DNA of 64,000 bases, taken from NCBI GenBank assembly GCA_004794655.1, contig SMMW01000650.1, positions 372,001-436,000 on the forward strand, written 5' to 3'. The notes under the pieces are model-generated. The model had not been told where the DNA came from. It did no database searches and was given only the letters and a program-made list of their open reading frames with translations. Within the stretch, counting starts at the first letter, position 1. The number at the start of each line of letters is the position of its first letter. The stretch comes from Marisa cornuarietis (lineage: Eukaryota > Mollusca > Gastropoda > Architaenioglossa > Ampullariidae). Below, in pieces: positions 22,613-34,600 of this stretch. The position numbers and the translations under genes were made by a program.

Positions 22613-25600
22613 CTTGCGTAAAATCCAGCCTTATCATAACTTATTCTGTTTCCGGTTTGTAACCGGACTCTGGTTCCTGATTTTGTTGCAAACACCATCA
22701 TCCTATCAGGAATAGGTGGGTGGTGATACTTCCATTGCCTTTTTCTGTTTGTGGTTGCGACAAAAATAATATTTTAATTGCAGAGCCTTGCTAAAATTAC
22801 ACTCGTTTTGAACGTGTGCGTCTGCGTGCACGCGGGTGTACGTGTTTTCATTAGTTATTATTATTGTTGTTGGGCGGGGACGTTCTATAGGCCCACTTGG
22901 TCCCCTTTATTTACTTTGCCTCTAACCCTTTTGTCGTACTTCGCGTGCATACATCTTATCCACGGCTTCCTTCCACCAGTTCTCTATCGCAGTATTGCAG
23001 AGCTGTTACAATCTGCTCTCTTAACACGCGTATTACAGTCTGCATTGGAATATATTCTGTAACACCAATATTGAAGTGTATTGTGCAAGTGTTAAGTTTT
23101 GCATTTGTCCTCTAACACAATATTGCAGTTTTTTTTGTTTGTTTTTTTTTTTTAGCACAAGTATTGCAGTCTATTTTCTGATCCAAGATTGCAGTCTACT
23201 CTCTATCACAAGTACTGAGGTCTTTTCTCAAGCACAAATATTGCCGTCTGTTCTCTGACATGTATTGCAGCCAAGCTGGTATTAGACACGCGTGTCCACA
23301 GTCTGATGAAACCGATGTTAGTGCCCGTTGTGACACCAGCTACAGTTACACTGCTGTGACACTCAAACTTCGTTGAGACTGGTCAGGTGTATACAGTCTG
23401 TTCAGCGACACCAGTGTTATAGCTAATTTTTGTTTTAACCGGTGCTGTGACACTTTGTGATGGAGACGACACATGGTGTTATAGTGTTTTCTCTTGAGCG
23501 CTGGTACAGCGGTGTGACAAGCACTGCCTTAGTCGCAGACGCTGACAAATATGCTGGAAACTGTTTGAGATTCATGGTCTGAAATAATGTATGAAATGAA
23601 GTGGGTTGAGATGATTTTGTACCCTGTTTAATGATCTTAGATAAGCTTACTATATGTGGCTCAAATACAACACGTGGAAGCCCTTGTCAAGAGGGTGTAG
23701 GGTGGTGGAAGGCGAGCTACGCTGTAGACAATTTAGAAAAAAAAGTGATGCAGTTGTGGTACAAGGGTGCAAGGACTTCGTGAAAATCGGTAAATCACTA
23801 AACCTTTTAACTAACAAGGGGTGGGGTGGGGGCTACCAAGTTTATCTTAAATCTTTCCTTTCGCTTGCAGAGAAGTTAGCAGCGTTAGTAAATAGCTTTG
23901 AGTTAAAATGTCGAAGGCCGTGCAATCAAGTTGAAGAAAATTGTTTTGTCCTGAAAGTTCTTGTTGAAAATGCTGAATACATTTATCAGTAACCGCCCCC
24001 CCCCAACCCTTAACAATTTAGATGGGGTCTGACAGTCCCTGGCATTATAAGAGTATGAAATCCTGAAAGAATAGGGGCTGGTAGTATATATATATATATA
24101 TACGTTAAATTAAAATGAAAGTGAATGCGAAAAGTACTTATTTATCTTGAGGAAAGATGGCTTACCAATTGCTAGGAGTATGAAATGTACCGATCAGGAA
24201 GATGGAGAAAATATCAATGCTAAAAGGAAGTTTGCTTTTTGTTTGCCTCTTTCTTCAGAAGTCCATCATGTTTTCATACCCGTTGGCATGCTCTTGTAAC
24301 TCAGATTACTTCCTGTAGAGTTTCCACATGGAGTCTGGTCCTTTAGCTCCAAACGTTGACCAGGCACAGTCTCGGAAGTCTTATGAAAGAAAAAAAAATT
24401 GGCGGGAATTTTGTTGTTGTTTGTCTGAGAGCGGAAACTGGTCCTTTTTCAGTAAGATCGGTTAATTGTGGACTTAAATCAAGAAAATAAATATTTCAGT
24501 CTCCACAAGACAAAGTAATTAATCTAGTAACCGAGTAATCGAAGTTTTCTTGCGACTATAATATCGATACAACTGAGAGGATTTCTGTAAATGTCTTAAT
24601 GTCATTTCTGATCGGTTCTTTGTATTTTTTTGTCCGCACCCAGCACTAGTGTTGCTGAACACTGCTCAGAGTCTGCGGAAGGTCTTCCAGACGGGAGGTG
24701 GCAGAGAGTGTTCTGCCGAGTGCATCCGTCTCCCGGGTTATAAAGCTGCGATAAATAAAGGCACTTTGTAATAAAGATTGGGGGAGGGGAGGAAGCTGAG
24801 GAGATCGGGAGTATGACAGAGTCGGTTTATCCTCTACTCCAGTTACTTCCTTCAGTATTTCCTACAGCTAATTCCTTCAATGTGTGCAGTTTCGCTTTCA
24901 TGTAGGGAGGTCAGTTACTTATTTCACTCGCTTTCCCTTCTGTGTGTGTGTGTGTTCTTCGGTTCCTTCACTCACGTGAATTTATGGACCGTTTGTTCGG
25001 TGTTTATGTTAGTTGTTGTTTCTTCTGTTATTGCTGCTGATTAGTTTGCTTCTTCTTGTAGAACTGGAAGAAATTTAAAATTCAGTTGTACACTTCTTCG
25101 TCAGAAAAAAACTATAAAAAAAAAGAATTTTCGTCTCAATTTTTATTTCTTTTAAGAACATCGTCGCAAAGTTCTACAAAGATACCGACTCACATATCTG
25201 AATTAATGGTCAGTTGTCTGAACGTATCGGATACGTGCAACTGTTTTGGGGTTGTTTTTTTTTCGTGTTTCTCTTCCGTCCAAGCGCATGGACTTCATTA
25301 TCGAGATGGAGAAGGCGCTCTACGGGTTGTTGCTATTATTGCTGTTGTTTTATGTCGGTATGTCTAGAGAATAAACTTTCAGCATCACATATTCATATGT
25401 TGGAGTTGTTAGCAGGTGGGTTAAATGCATTAACAAAAAGTATGAACTGGAGTTGTGATTTCACGATACGTAGGGAACCCTACTTGTTGTTGGGTTTTTT
25501 TTGTTTGTTTGTTTCAAGTTTTTTGTTTTCTTCTGTTTTATTTCCTTTTCTTTTGCGCTGTGCGGTGCCAAGAAGTCATTGAAAAAACGTGTCTTTGGTT

Positions 25601-28600
25601 TGGAAATGTTTACAACAATTTTAAGCTTCAGGACTGAGAAAGGAATGGGTGTTTGTACTGCCTGCGGATGGCTCGCTATTGCCAGGATTAAACATGTTTC
25701 AATCCAGAAACTCTAAAAGTCTTGGAATCCAGAAACTCTAACAGTCTTGGAGCTCTTTCTCGGAACCAACAGGAAGCTGTCAGGAAGATGTGACAACTTA
25801 CGAGCATTGGATAATGAAGAACCTGGGGGCCATTGGCTGTTTATGAAAGAATATGTCGGGGAAGCAGAGAAGCTGTTCAATGTGTGATTCTGTCTCAGAT
25901 ATATTAGATGGTCGGGGAATGTAAGGCAGCAAAGGAGATAAGATGGGCACCACTCCTACAAAAAATAGCTCGCCCCGAGAAAAGTTCTGCCTCGAACACC
26001 TCAATCCACAGAGATCAAAAAGTTGCTGGACTGCCTAAAGAATATGGCAGCCAAACAACTCACACTGGTATCTTCTCATCATCTTCCAGTGTTCTTTAAT
26101 TTTTCCAAGCATTCTTTCTTCATCCAAATAGGTAAGTGAATTGAATACAGGTAGCAAAATAATGAAACCTACACTCCATCCTAGAAGGAAGTCGTTTTTA
26201 TAAAAAAAATTATTACGTAGACAGTTTTCTATTTTACCTCTTGCTGAATTTCTTTTTTAACCTTTATTTTTCTTTGAATGTTTCATCATTTAGTAATAAT
26301 TATAGTCGTAAGACATCGACTTTATTTCTGATCTGGTATTTAGAAGTACACAAAAGGAATCCGTTGAATATATAACTTTCGTCAATCACTCCATTCTATG
26401 CAGTATTTGTATTAAAGTACTACTCTCTTTTGTTCAGATTTGTTAGGCATTAAACTATAAACGGATATTCCTCGCCTCTGCGTGTGTGTGTCTGTCTGGG
26501 TGGGTGGGTGTTTTCAGATGATAAAATTAAAGAGAATGGAGTCAGAATGCACAAATACCTGGTCAGCTTTCTGTATTTCCTTTTTCTGCTGAATTGCCAA
26601 ACAACCGCATACTATATCCTTTTTCCTCTTCTTTTATTGTCTACTTGCACCACTTACACTTTCCGTCATTAGGCTGCTTACTTCATATCGCGTAATATTT
26701 ATTTATTTATTTATTCAGAACATGTCCTCCCAATAGCTCTTGTCTGGTAAAAAAAAAACAACAACAACAACCGAGTGTATAAGGTACACACCTGTTGCTG
26801 AGCACTATGTGCTTATACATGTAACAGCCTTTACCAGGTTACGACATAATATTCAACACTATTTGGGAGTAACACTGTTTAGGACTGTGCCAAGAAGTAA
26901 AACTGTTTAACAGTTGCGAAGATGTTGTTATTTTCAAAAATAACCCTTGGTGTGTTAAAATGTGACACGACGTTGCATTGTTCAGTCTTACAAGGCGCAG
27001 CACTCGCAGACAGGTGTACTAAAAAAAAAAACCAGAATTTTTTAAGAAGTGAGCTGGAAAGTAACAAGTATCAACATGAGTAGTAAAATGATTTGTAGGT
27101 GAGCTGTGAGCAAGCATTGTGGCATTGTCAGAAAGTGAACTGATGTACTGATACATGTAACGTGTTCACAACTCATTGTTTTGCTGTTACTGTGCTCACC
27201 TGGTGTTCGCCCGCCCTTTTGTTTAAAGGAGGTTGTGTGATGGTGGCGCTGTCACCTGTCTCCTCCCCTTTCCCCTATTCTCTACACACCGCAAAAAGTG
27301 GCCCGGGTGGTGGAGAGGAGGCCCCGAGCCCCTCTGTTCGCCATGCGCAGTGGACTCCTAGCCAAACGTGGGTCCACGATGGTCCGCCCGTTGCATGCAT
27401 GGTGGGTGCTAGGCGGGTGGGAAGAGGTGGGGGCGAGGGCTTGTCATTACAGTATTTTAGGAAGCAGGGAACACTACTACGCATGTACATGATCGCGTGC
27501 ATGCCCCCCACCCCTCCCCTCGACACACACAGGCACACAGCTATGCAAACTGGCTAAACCCTCGTCTGTCGAGTATTCCAGTCCACTAGTGCGTGAAAAT
27601 ACGTGAGACCTCAGGCGACCGACTTTAAGTACACGCGTGCTTAGGGGATTGTTTTTTTTAAAAGAAGGGTACTAAAACGGGGGTGTATGGCGTGCTTACT
27701 GTGAGTCTCGTGTAATGTAAGTAAATGTGTCACATAGTCACACAATTCACACTGAGAGCATTTCATTAGGTATATAGGTATTTTGTAGAAAAGGTTTATA
27801 GACATTACATTAAAGAAAAAAAATTTTAAGCGTTAAAGAAATGTGGGGTTTTTTTTTTTTTTACATGTTACATTCTTTTCAGTTTTAAGGTTGAGAAGCA
27901 AAAGGACACGAGGTCACCTGTATGTAGCAACTACTGCAGTATACCGAAGACTGAATCACTGGGAGTGGGCAGTTGGTGGATGGGTGGGGGGAGTGTCTTT
28001 AATTGTAAATTTAGTTAAGAATGTACTCATCATTTGAGACGAAACTTTCAGTTTTGTTTGCTGTCGTTTAACTGTATCAAGATGCTGTGATATCTTTTAC
28101 AATCTGCGACGTCACCTTAGCAATCTTTTGTTTCAGTCACGGTCAGGGTCAACCGAACCGTGTTAAATGCACAGGAAGAGGTCAACATTGTGACCACATT
28201 ATACTTCATTAATATATGCTTAATATATTAATTGACGGCGAGGTGTTGTACCGGCCCTATGCACCTCGAGGAGTAACAAGGAATAAACTAAACTAATATA
28301 TGCTTCCGGTTCTGTCAGTGGTTGAGGCATTCACGACGTAAGCACCTCCATGTACTATCCTGACGTCAGAGTTGTTGACCGTTTTCTGTGCAAGGTAATG
28401 TTTGTAGTCGTGTATCTCGAGAATGGAAAGATGGGGGGGGATTCACCTAGATTTGGGGGGAACAGTATCTTGTACTGAGTTTCACCCAATCACTAGAAAA
28501 TATTTTTTGTAACCTCACTAGTCTTTAAAAAGAGGGTTTAGCAACTTTGCTGATTGCAATAACAAAAAAGAGAAATCTAAATGTAGCTGATCGGTCGTCG

Positions 28601-31600
28601 TTTTTATCTGCTACTGTTGTTGATCTGCTGTGAGAAAGTATTTAGTTTTTAAAGAATTTCCTTTCCGTCCGTTTTGAAGAGGAACTCCCACTATCATCAC
28701 CCCTAATACTAATCACTACTACTACTGACAATCACTGAAGGCTACAACTCTGCAGCATTGCTGGGTCAAACGTCTGTTGAAGTGGTCACTTTGCAATAAA
28801 ACTGGAGTTTGCAGCTCGGAACTTACACGACTTCATTACCTTACACGTAGTGTGCATCAGGTCATAGGTCATACCTCGCACCATGTCTACCTTACGTCAT
28901 ACCTCACGTAGCGTCTGTTGCGTCCTGCGTGGCTTGTGCATTCTTTCTCTATCCCCACCCCACACCCCCAACTCGCACGTGTTCTTCTACACCCGAAATC
29001 TGATAGCAGGGGAAGAGGCAGATAGCAGCTTGGGTGGAGGGGTGTGGTTGATGAGATAGAAGAGAAAAGGGATCATGGAGACACAGTAACCGGTCCTCGT
29101 CGCTACACGCTGGTCCGAGTTGAGCAAGTGGGGAGTTCCTTTTACCCAGTCTGACCTCGCGAACGTGTAGCTTGCACCGTGTGTATGTGCAGATTATGAC
29201 CCCTGATCGCAAAGCAGTTTATCAGATCTTACAGTCGACATACAACACGGCACATCCCGGACTGAAATTCTGCAGCTGGGCTCTGTCACTCCCTGAGGTC
29301 TCATCGTGCACAGGTCCCATGGCGCAGATCAACTCCCTTCTACATGATACTCGCATACATATAAAGTCACATCAAACCAGCTCTTATCTTCGATGCTCCC
29401 ACACATCAAGTGTCACAACCCACAGATCAGCTCCCTTGTATTTATTACTCTACCCACCAAACACCACTCTGCGCTTCTTCAAAGTATCTATCGACTTTTA
29501 AAATGTCATCTCACACTTTTACTTTTGTGTCAAGTCTCGCACAGCTCCGATACTCTACCTGAAATCTCACAGATTCTGTACATCACGTCATAGTTCACAC
29601 GACGTCTGTACGTCACGTCATACCTCACACGACGTCTGTACATCACCTCATACCACACGACGCGTTTGCATCGCACTATACTTGACATGACGCCTGTACA
29701 TCAAGTCATACCTCACACGACGTCAGAGCATCTTGTCATACCTCATGTCTGTACTTCACGTTATACTTCACATAACGTCTTACATCACGTCATACCTCAC
29801 ACGACGTCTGTACGTCACGTCATACCTCACACGCCTTCTGTACATCATGACATACCTCACACGACTTCTGTGCGTCACGTCATAGCTCCCACGACGTATG
29901 TACGTCACGTCATAGCTCACACGACGTTTGTATGTCACGTCATACCTCACACGACGTGTCATACCTCACACGACGTCCGAGCACCTTGTCATGTGTTACA
30001 CAACTTTACCTGACATAAAAACTCGTATATCTTTCATACATCATTTTTCTAGCCAGTAAAAAAACTTTGTTCTCGATTCAACCGTTTTAACAGCGGCGTG
30101 GTGTGTGGTTTACCTGTAGAATATGCTGGACACAGTCTTTCGATATAAAAAACACTTATGCAGAGTGGACGAGTAATCGGTCTGTCATTATCATTTATTG
30201 TTTTGAATGGATGAGTGTTCTGTGATATTCATGTGGTTTTTATTAATGGCGAAATCTGGGGTGTAAAATGTCCGCTTGAATCAACAATATTGTCACTGTC
30301 AATAAACAATGATAACTTGCTTCCTGACTCCTCCAAGTTATTATCAAGTTCATCCTGCACTAAAGGCATCGTGAGAAAAAAAGTTTTCTGATTTAAATTA
30401 GATGTACAGTATGATCAGGAAAACTCTTTTTAACAGTCCTTTGGCAAAGAGTAGATATGCACTGTTTAAAATTTAGGAAACCACTTTTATATTTTGTATT
30501 CTTTTTCTCTCTTGTAATTAAAAAAGGGATATTTGTTGTCAACATGATAAGAAAGTCTACCTGCAAAATAAATTGAAAGAATATAAGCCTTATAATTTAC
30601 AATGTTAATAGAGCATATGAGGTTTGACTTCCCTCTTGCATTGTATAACGGAGAGTGGTTAAAAGTCAGTCGCAAAAAGTGGTGGGCTTTTTTTTTAAGT
30701 GTTTAGCTTTACTTGCTGTCTACTTTTGTTCTTGGAGTAGTTACTTTTCGCCTCAGAATGTGACGTTCGGATAATTGTTGCTAGTTAGTCCCACCGTCCC
30801 TCGCTGTCTCGGGCCTGGTGGCTGCCTGTCGTCCTTGTCGATCAAAGGACCACTTGCCCGTCAAAGCCGAAATGACAGGGATGGAGGAGGGAAGTACGAG
30901 CCCAGCTCTTCTCCAGGCCCCGCCCCATGTCCGCCCACTGCGGCGGGGCGGACGGCTGAGCCTGGCTGGCTGATGACGCGTCATCAATCAGTAGCCACGT
31001 GCATTTAACTGACGGTGGGGGCGTGAGTAAAGGGGGAGGATGCAGAACGAGAGAGGGACGGAAAGAGAGCACGAGCGCAGCTGGCCTTTTGACCTTGTAC
31101 TGTAGTGATCACTGACGGAGGGGAGATGATGATGATGTCCATTTGTAATACGCAGGTATCCATTCAGAAGAATGCTCATTGCGCAGCAAAAACAAAAAAA
31201 ATAAGAAAAAATAAAGTAAATAAATAGATAAAACACCAGGAAAATAAAAAATAAAGACTGAAGTGTTGCTTGGTTGTTTAAGTTTAAGTCCGTCTTAAAT
31301 AAACAAATGGGTCTAAAGTCTTTTTCGAAACGTGGTTGGTGAGGTGATGGTGGACAGTGATGATGGCAGGTGGAGACAAGTGGAGGAAACTGGGAACCGT
31401 TTCCACCATTCGCTCTAATCTACCTGACAGTTCTGGAATAGTGTAAAATGTGTTTTTCGTTTTTCTCACAGTGTGTGTGTGTGTGTGACAGAGAGAGAAC
31501 TGAATCGATCTGATCTTAATAATTATTGACTAAGGCGTCGGCTCGCTTCAAAGAGGCAGTGTGCGCGATGTAAAAAAAATTCATGAAAAAAATGTACACG

Positions 31601-34600
31601 TTCGGTATACAGTGATGCAGCATCAACGGTATGTTTTTACACAAAATAAGAACGCAACTTTAAAATAAACCTCGCTTTTGTCGATTACAGCGAAACATGC
31701 CAAAGAAAAAACAAAGCAGGTATGTAGTGACTTTGCCCCCCCCCCCCACCTCCCATCTTTAAATAAAAGGTAAAAGAAAAACAAAAACGAACGAACACAT
31801 ACAGACATACATACATGTTAATTTCGTCAGTGTTGGTTTAACGTTTTTCTTATCTGCGTTTAACTCGATGTGATTTCAGACCCAGGAAAAGTTCTGAATA
31901 TCTTTCAAAAATTCATTCGTTAGTGGTAAGGATTAGCGCCCCCTCCCCCAGTCCTTGTTCACTGGTGCAGACCAGCCAGAATTTCCTCGCTGGCACCAGT
32001 AGGTCTCTGGTAACAAAGAAGCACCAGCCTTCATTGATCGGGACTGAAGGGTGCCGTAGACAGTGGGAGTGGTTCATCTTGTCTAGATTGTACCATGGTA
32101 TAAACTGCTAACCCGTGTACTGGGTGGGCGGGTGGAAAGTTTCCCAATCATCTGAGCTTTCATTCAAAGCCGAGTGCACTAACCTCCCGGTAACGACCCC
32201 TCAACCGACGGACGATGCTACGTCACGTTACCCGGGGCTACGTCGCGTGGAAGGGTTATCTTGGCTTTGCATGATCATAGATAATAGATATAACCGCCAT
32301 CGGCCACTAGTTTGTATTTTTTTCCGGTAGTGAATTTGGCTAATAAATCTTAATAACAGTAGTGAACACAAACTGTCTCCAACCCCATCCATAAAGCATG
32401 TGAGAAAGTTCTAGACATGCTCCAGTTGTGAAGGGAGCACGGGGAGCATGTGGCAGGCAACGACCTTCTTAAAACATCGACAAAATGTGTAACTATGAGT
32501 ATGACAAATGTCATATGGTTGGCGAATGTTTACGTGATGGTTACAGAAACAAACAAGTTTGCCAGACATTGTCACATTGGGCAGTATATGTTAAAAATGT
32601 CCACACAGTTGGACACCTGTATGCAGGTGACAGGGCTTCCCATCCCTAAAGTGCAAGGGGTTTTCAGACCCTGAGAATTCTTTTTTTTCAGGGATGGAGA
32701 AGATTTCAAGTCAGTTTAAAAAAAAAAATTTCTTTTAGACTCCCGTGTAAATATACAGCGGTTGGAGTTGATGTCAGTGACTAGCAGTAGAAGTACACCT
32801 CAAAGCACATGTATTAATTATATCGTAATCTTGATCCTGGCTGTTAAAAAAATTGTTTTAATTATCACCGACATGCTTTATGCACAGCAAACTGTCACTG
32901 ACGTTTGACCTAATGACGTAAATCGACTTTTCTACCTGCAGTTTATTACACAAGTGTCTTTTGTTCTGTGACCTCCGTCCTTAACTCTCGACGTTGGCAG
33001 ACCCCTCAACCCGCTTACCCGACGCCGATTCGTGTACGTTCCGACTTCCTTAAAAGCTTTTCTGCACGTGATTCGGAGCACGTTTACGTGCTTTACGCTT
33101 GCTTCTACGTGATGGGAAACTGTCATGTATGAGTGTCCATGTATGATACCTGCATGTCTCTGGCACTGTGGGAATTGAGGACTTGTAGCGGACGTCAATG
33201 TATTCATTTTTACTTTATTTGTTTTGCTTTGTTTATACCGTATTTTGTTTATTTTACTCTATTCGTTTCTTGTTTTATTTATTCGTTTTTTACTTTATTT
33301 CTATATTGCAGCTATTCTGGGTAGCTGGCATTGTCCGGGTTGATTGTTGCCGCTATAACTCTGCCAGTTGTGATGTTACCATCAAAATTTGAGTTCTTGC
33401 TTCTTTTCTCAAGTTGTGTGTAGCGAAATAGTGACACACATGTACTCGCGATGTCCGTTCGCTAAGTTGTCAAGTTGACAACATGTTCAGCAACGAGTGA
33501 AGATTACAGCTGAGATGGTGCCAGCTGCTGACTCGCTTAACCGCACCTTTTCTCCAACCTTAGCTTCCTCTTCTTTCTGTGTTTCGCACTCGCACAGGCT
33601 TTCAAATTTTATTGTCTGAATATTTTTTGCTCAGTTCACGATTGTCGAGATTACTTTTGCGTAGTGTGTGTTGGAACCACTGGTAATATTTTAAAACGGA
33701 TGATAGAAATATCCAAAATGTGCATGCTGCTGAGCAAAGTACTCGAACCAAGCACATATAAGTATAGCGCATACGACTGAGTATAGCGCATACGACTGAA
33801 CCATAGCTGAAAGGAGTATTCTGGCTAAATTTGGTAATAATCAGACGAAGGCAGTGGATCTGCTGCCCACTTCATGCTTGCTCCCACCTTCACTTCCGCG
33901 ACACCCACACAACCATCTCCACAGTCTGCTTTATTTATAAGATTTATAGTCTTTTTATTCTTCATTTTTAAATTCATTCATTTTGGTACATTGGTCAATC
34001 TTTAAAAGTGCATCCATTTTCTTGTTTGTGGATCTGAAAGGTCCATTGTGCCTCTGAAGTAACTAATTCCAGTTCATCATGGCCACAGGATGACGCGTTG
34101 TGGGCAGCGAATACAGCGGCGGAGATGCCCACGCAGGTGCCCCAGCCACCCCTCATCATGCCTTCTATGGTGCCCCAGTCACCTCTCATCGTTCCCCCTA
34201 TGGTGCCCCAGTCACCCCCTGCTGGCGAGGGCAAGCGAAGGCACCTCAAGTCCAAGCGGATGATCGAGTACGAAAAGGAGAAGGACCGGGCTGCACCACA
34301 GAAGCTGCGGGTGTGCCCCCACCCCGGGTGCAACAAGGTCTTCTCCAGCGCTCCTGGACTTCGCTACCATGTCAAGACCCACTCCCCCGACGCCGCTAAC
34401 TTCCGCTGTGACCGCTGTTGCAGAGAGTTCAAAAGGTGCGTGCAAAGTTTACTGGACACAATTTCGCAGGCAGCCTGGCCAGGAAGAGCTTTGACCAGTC
34501 ATGTGCATTGTAAAAGATCTTGGACTGAAGAACCCGGACGAAGGTCGACCTTTCTCCCCAACCCACCCCCAGCCACACTGCCTTCTTTCTCACACTTTTC

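Larger units (their letters stand above)
18823..34088 (+). other. Long first intron of the zinc-finger/HMG gene (repeat-rich, no exon seen)
   Basis: This 15.3 kb stretch holds microsatellites, minisatellites, a small retroposon and a GC-rich island (listed separately). No internal coding exon with matching splice sites and recognisable protein motif was found. Longer frames, such as those at 27162-27557 and 29666-30013, are explained by GC-rich or tandem-repeat sequence. Short direct repeats occur at 25706-25756 and 33764-33800. Confidence 0.5.

Noticed and set aside
22323..22715. 130-codon plus-strand frame with poly-(CV) run
   Set aside because: It is a read-through of CA and GT microsatellites.
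27162..27557. 131-codon plus-strand frame in intron 1
   Set aside because: GC-rich chance frame, with equally long frames on the opposite strand and no motif.
29666..30013. 115-codon plus-strand frame (HVIPHTTSV-like repeats) and its minus-strand partner
   Set aside because: Both are translations of the 30-bp minisatellite, whose period is a multiple of three. No codon or splice evidence supports a protein.
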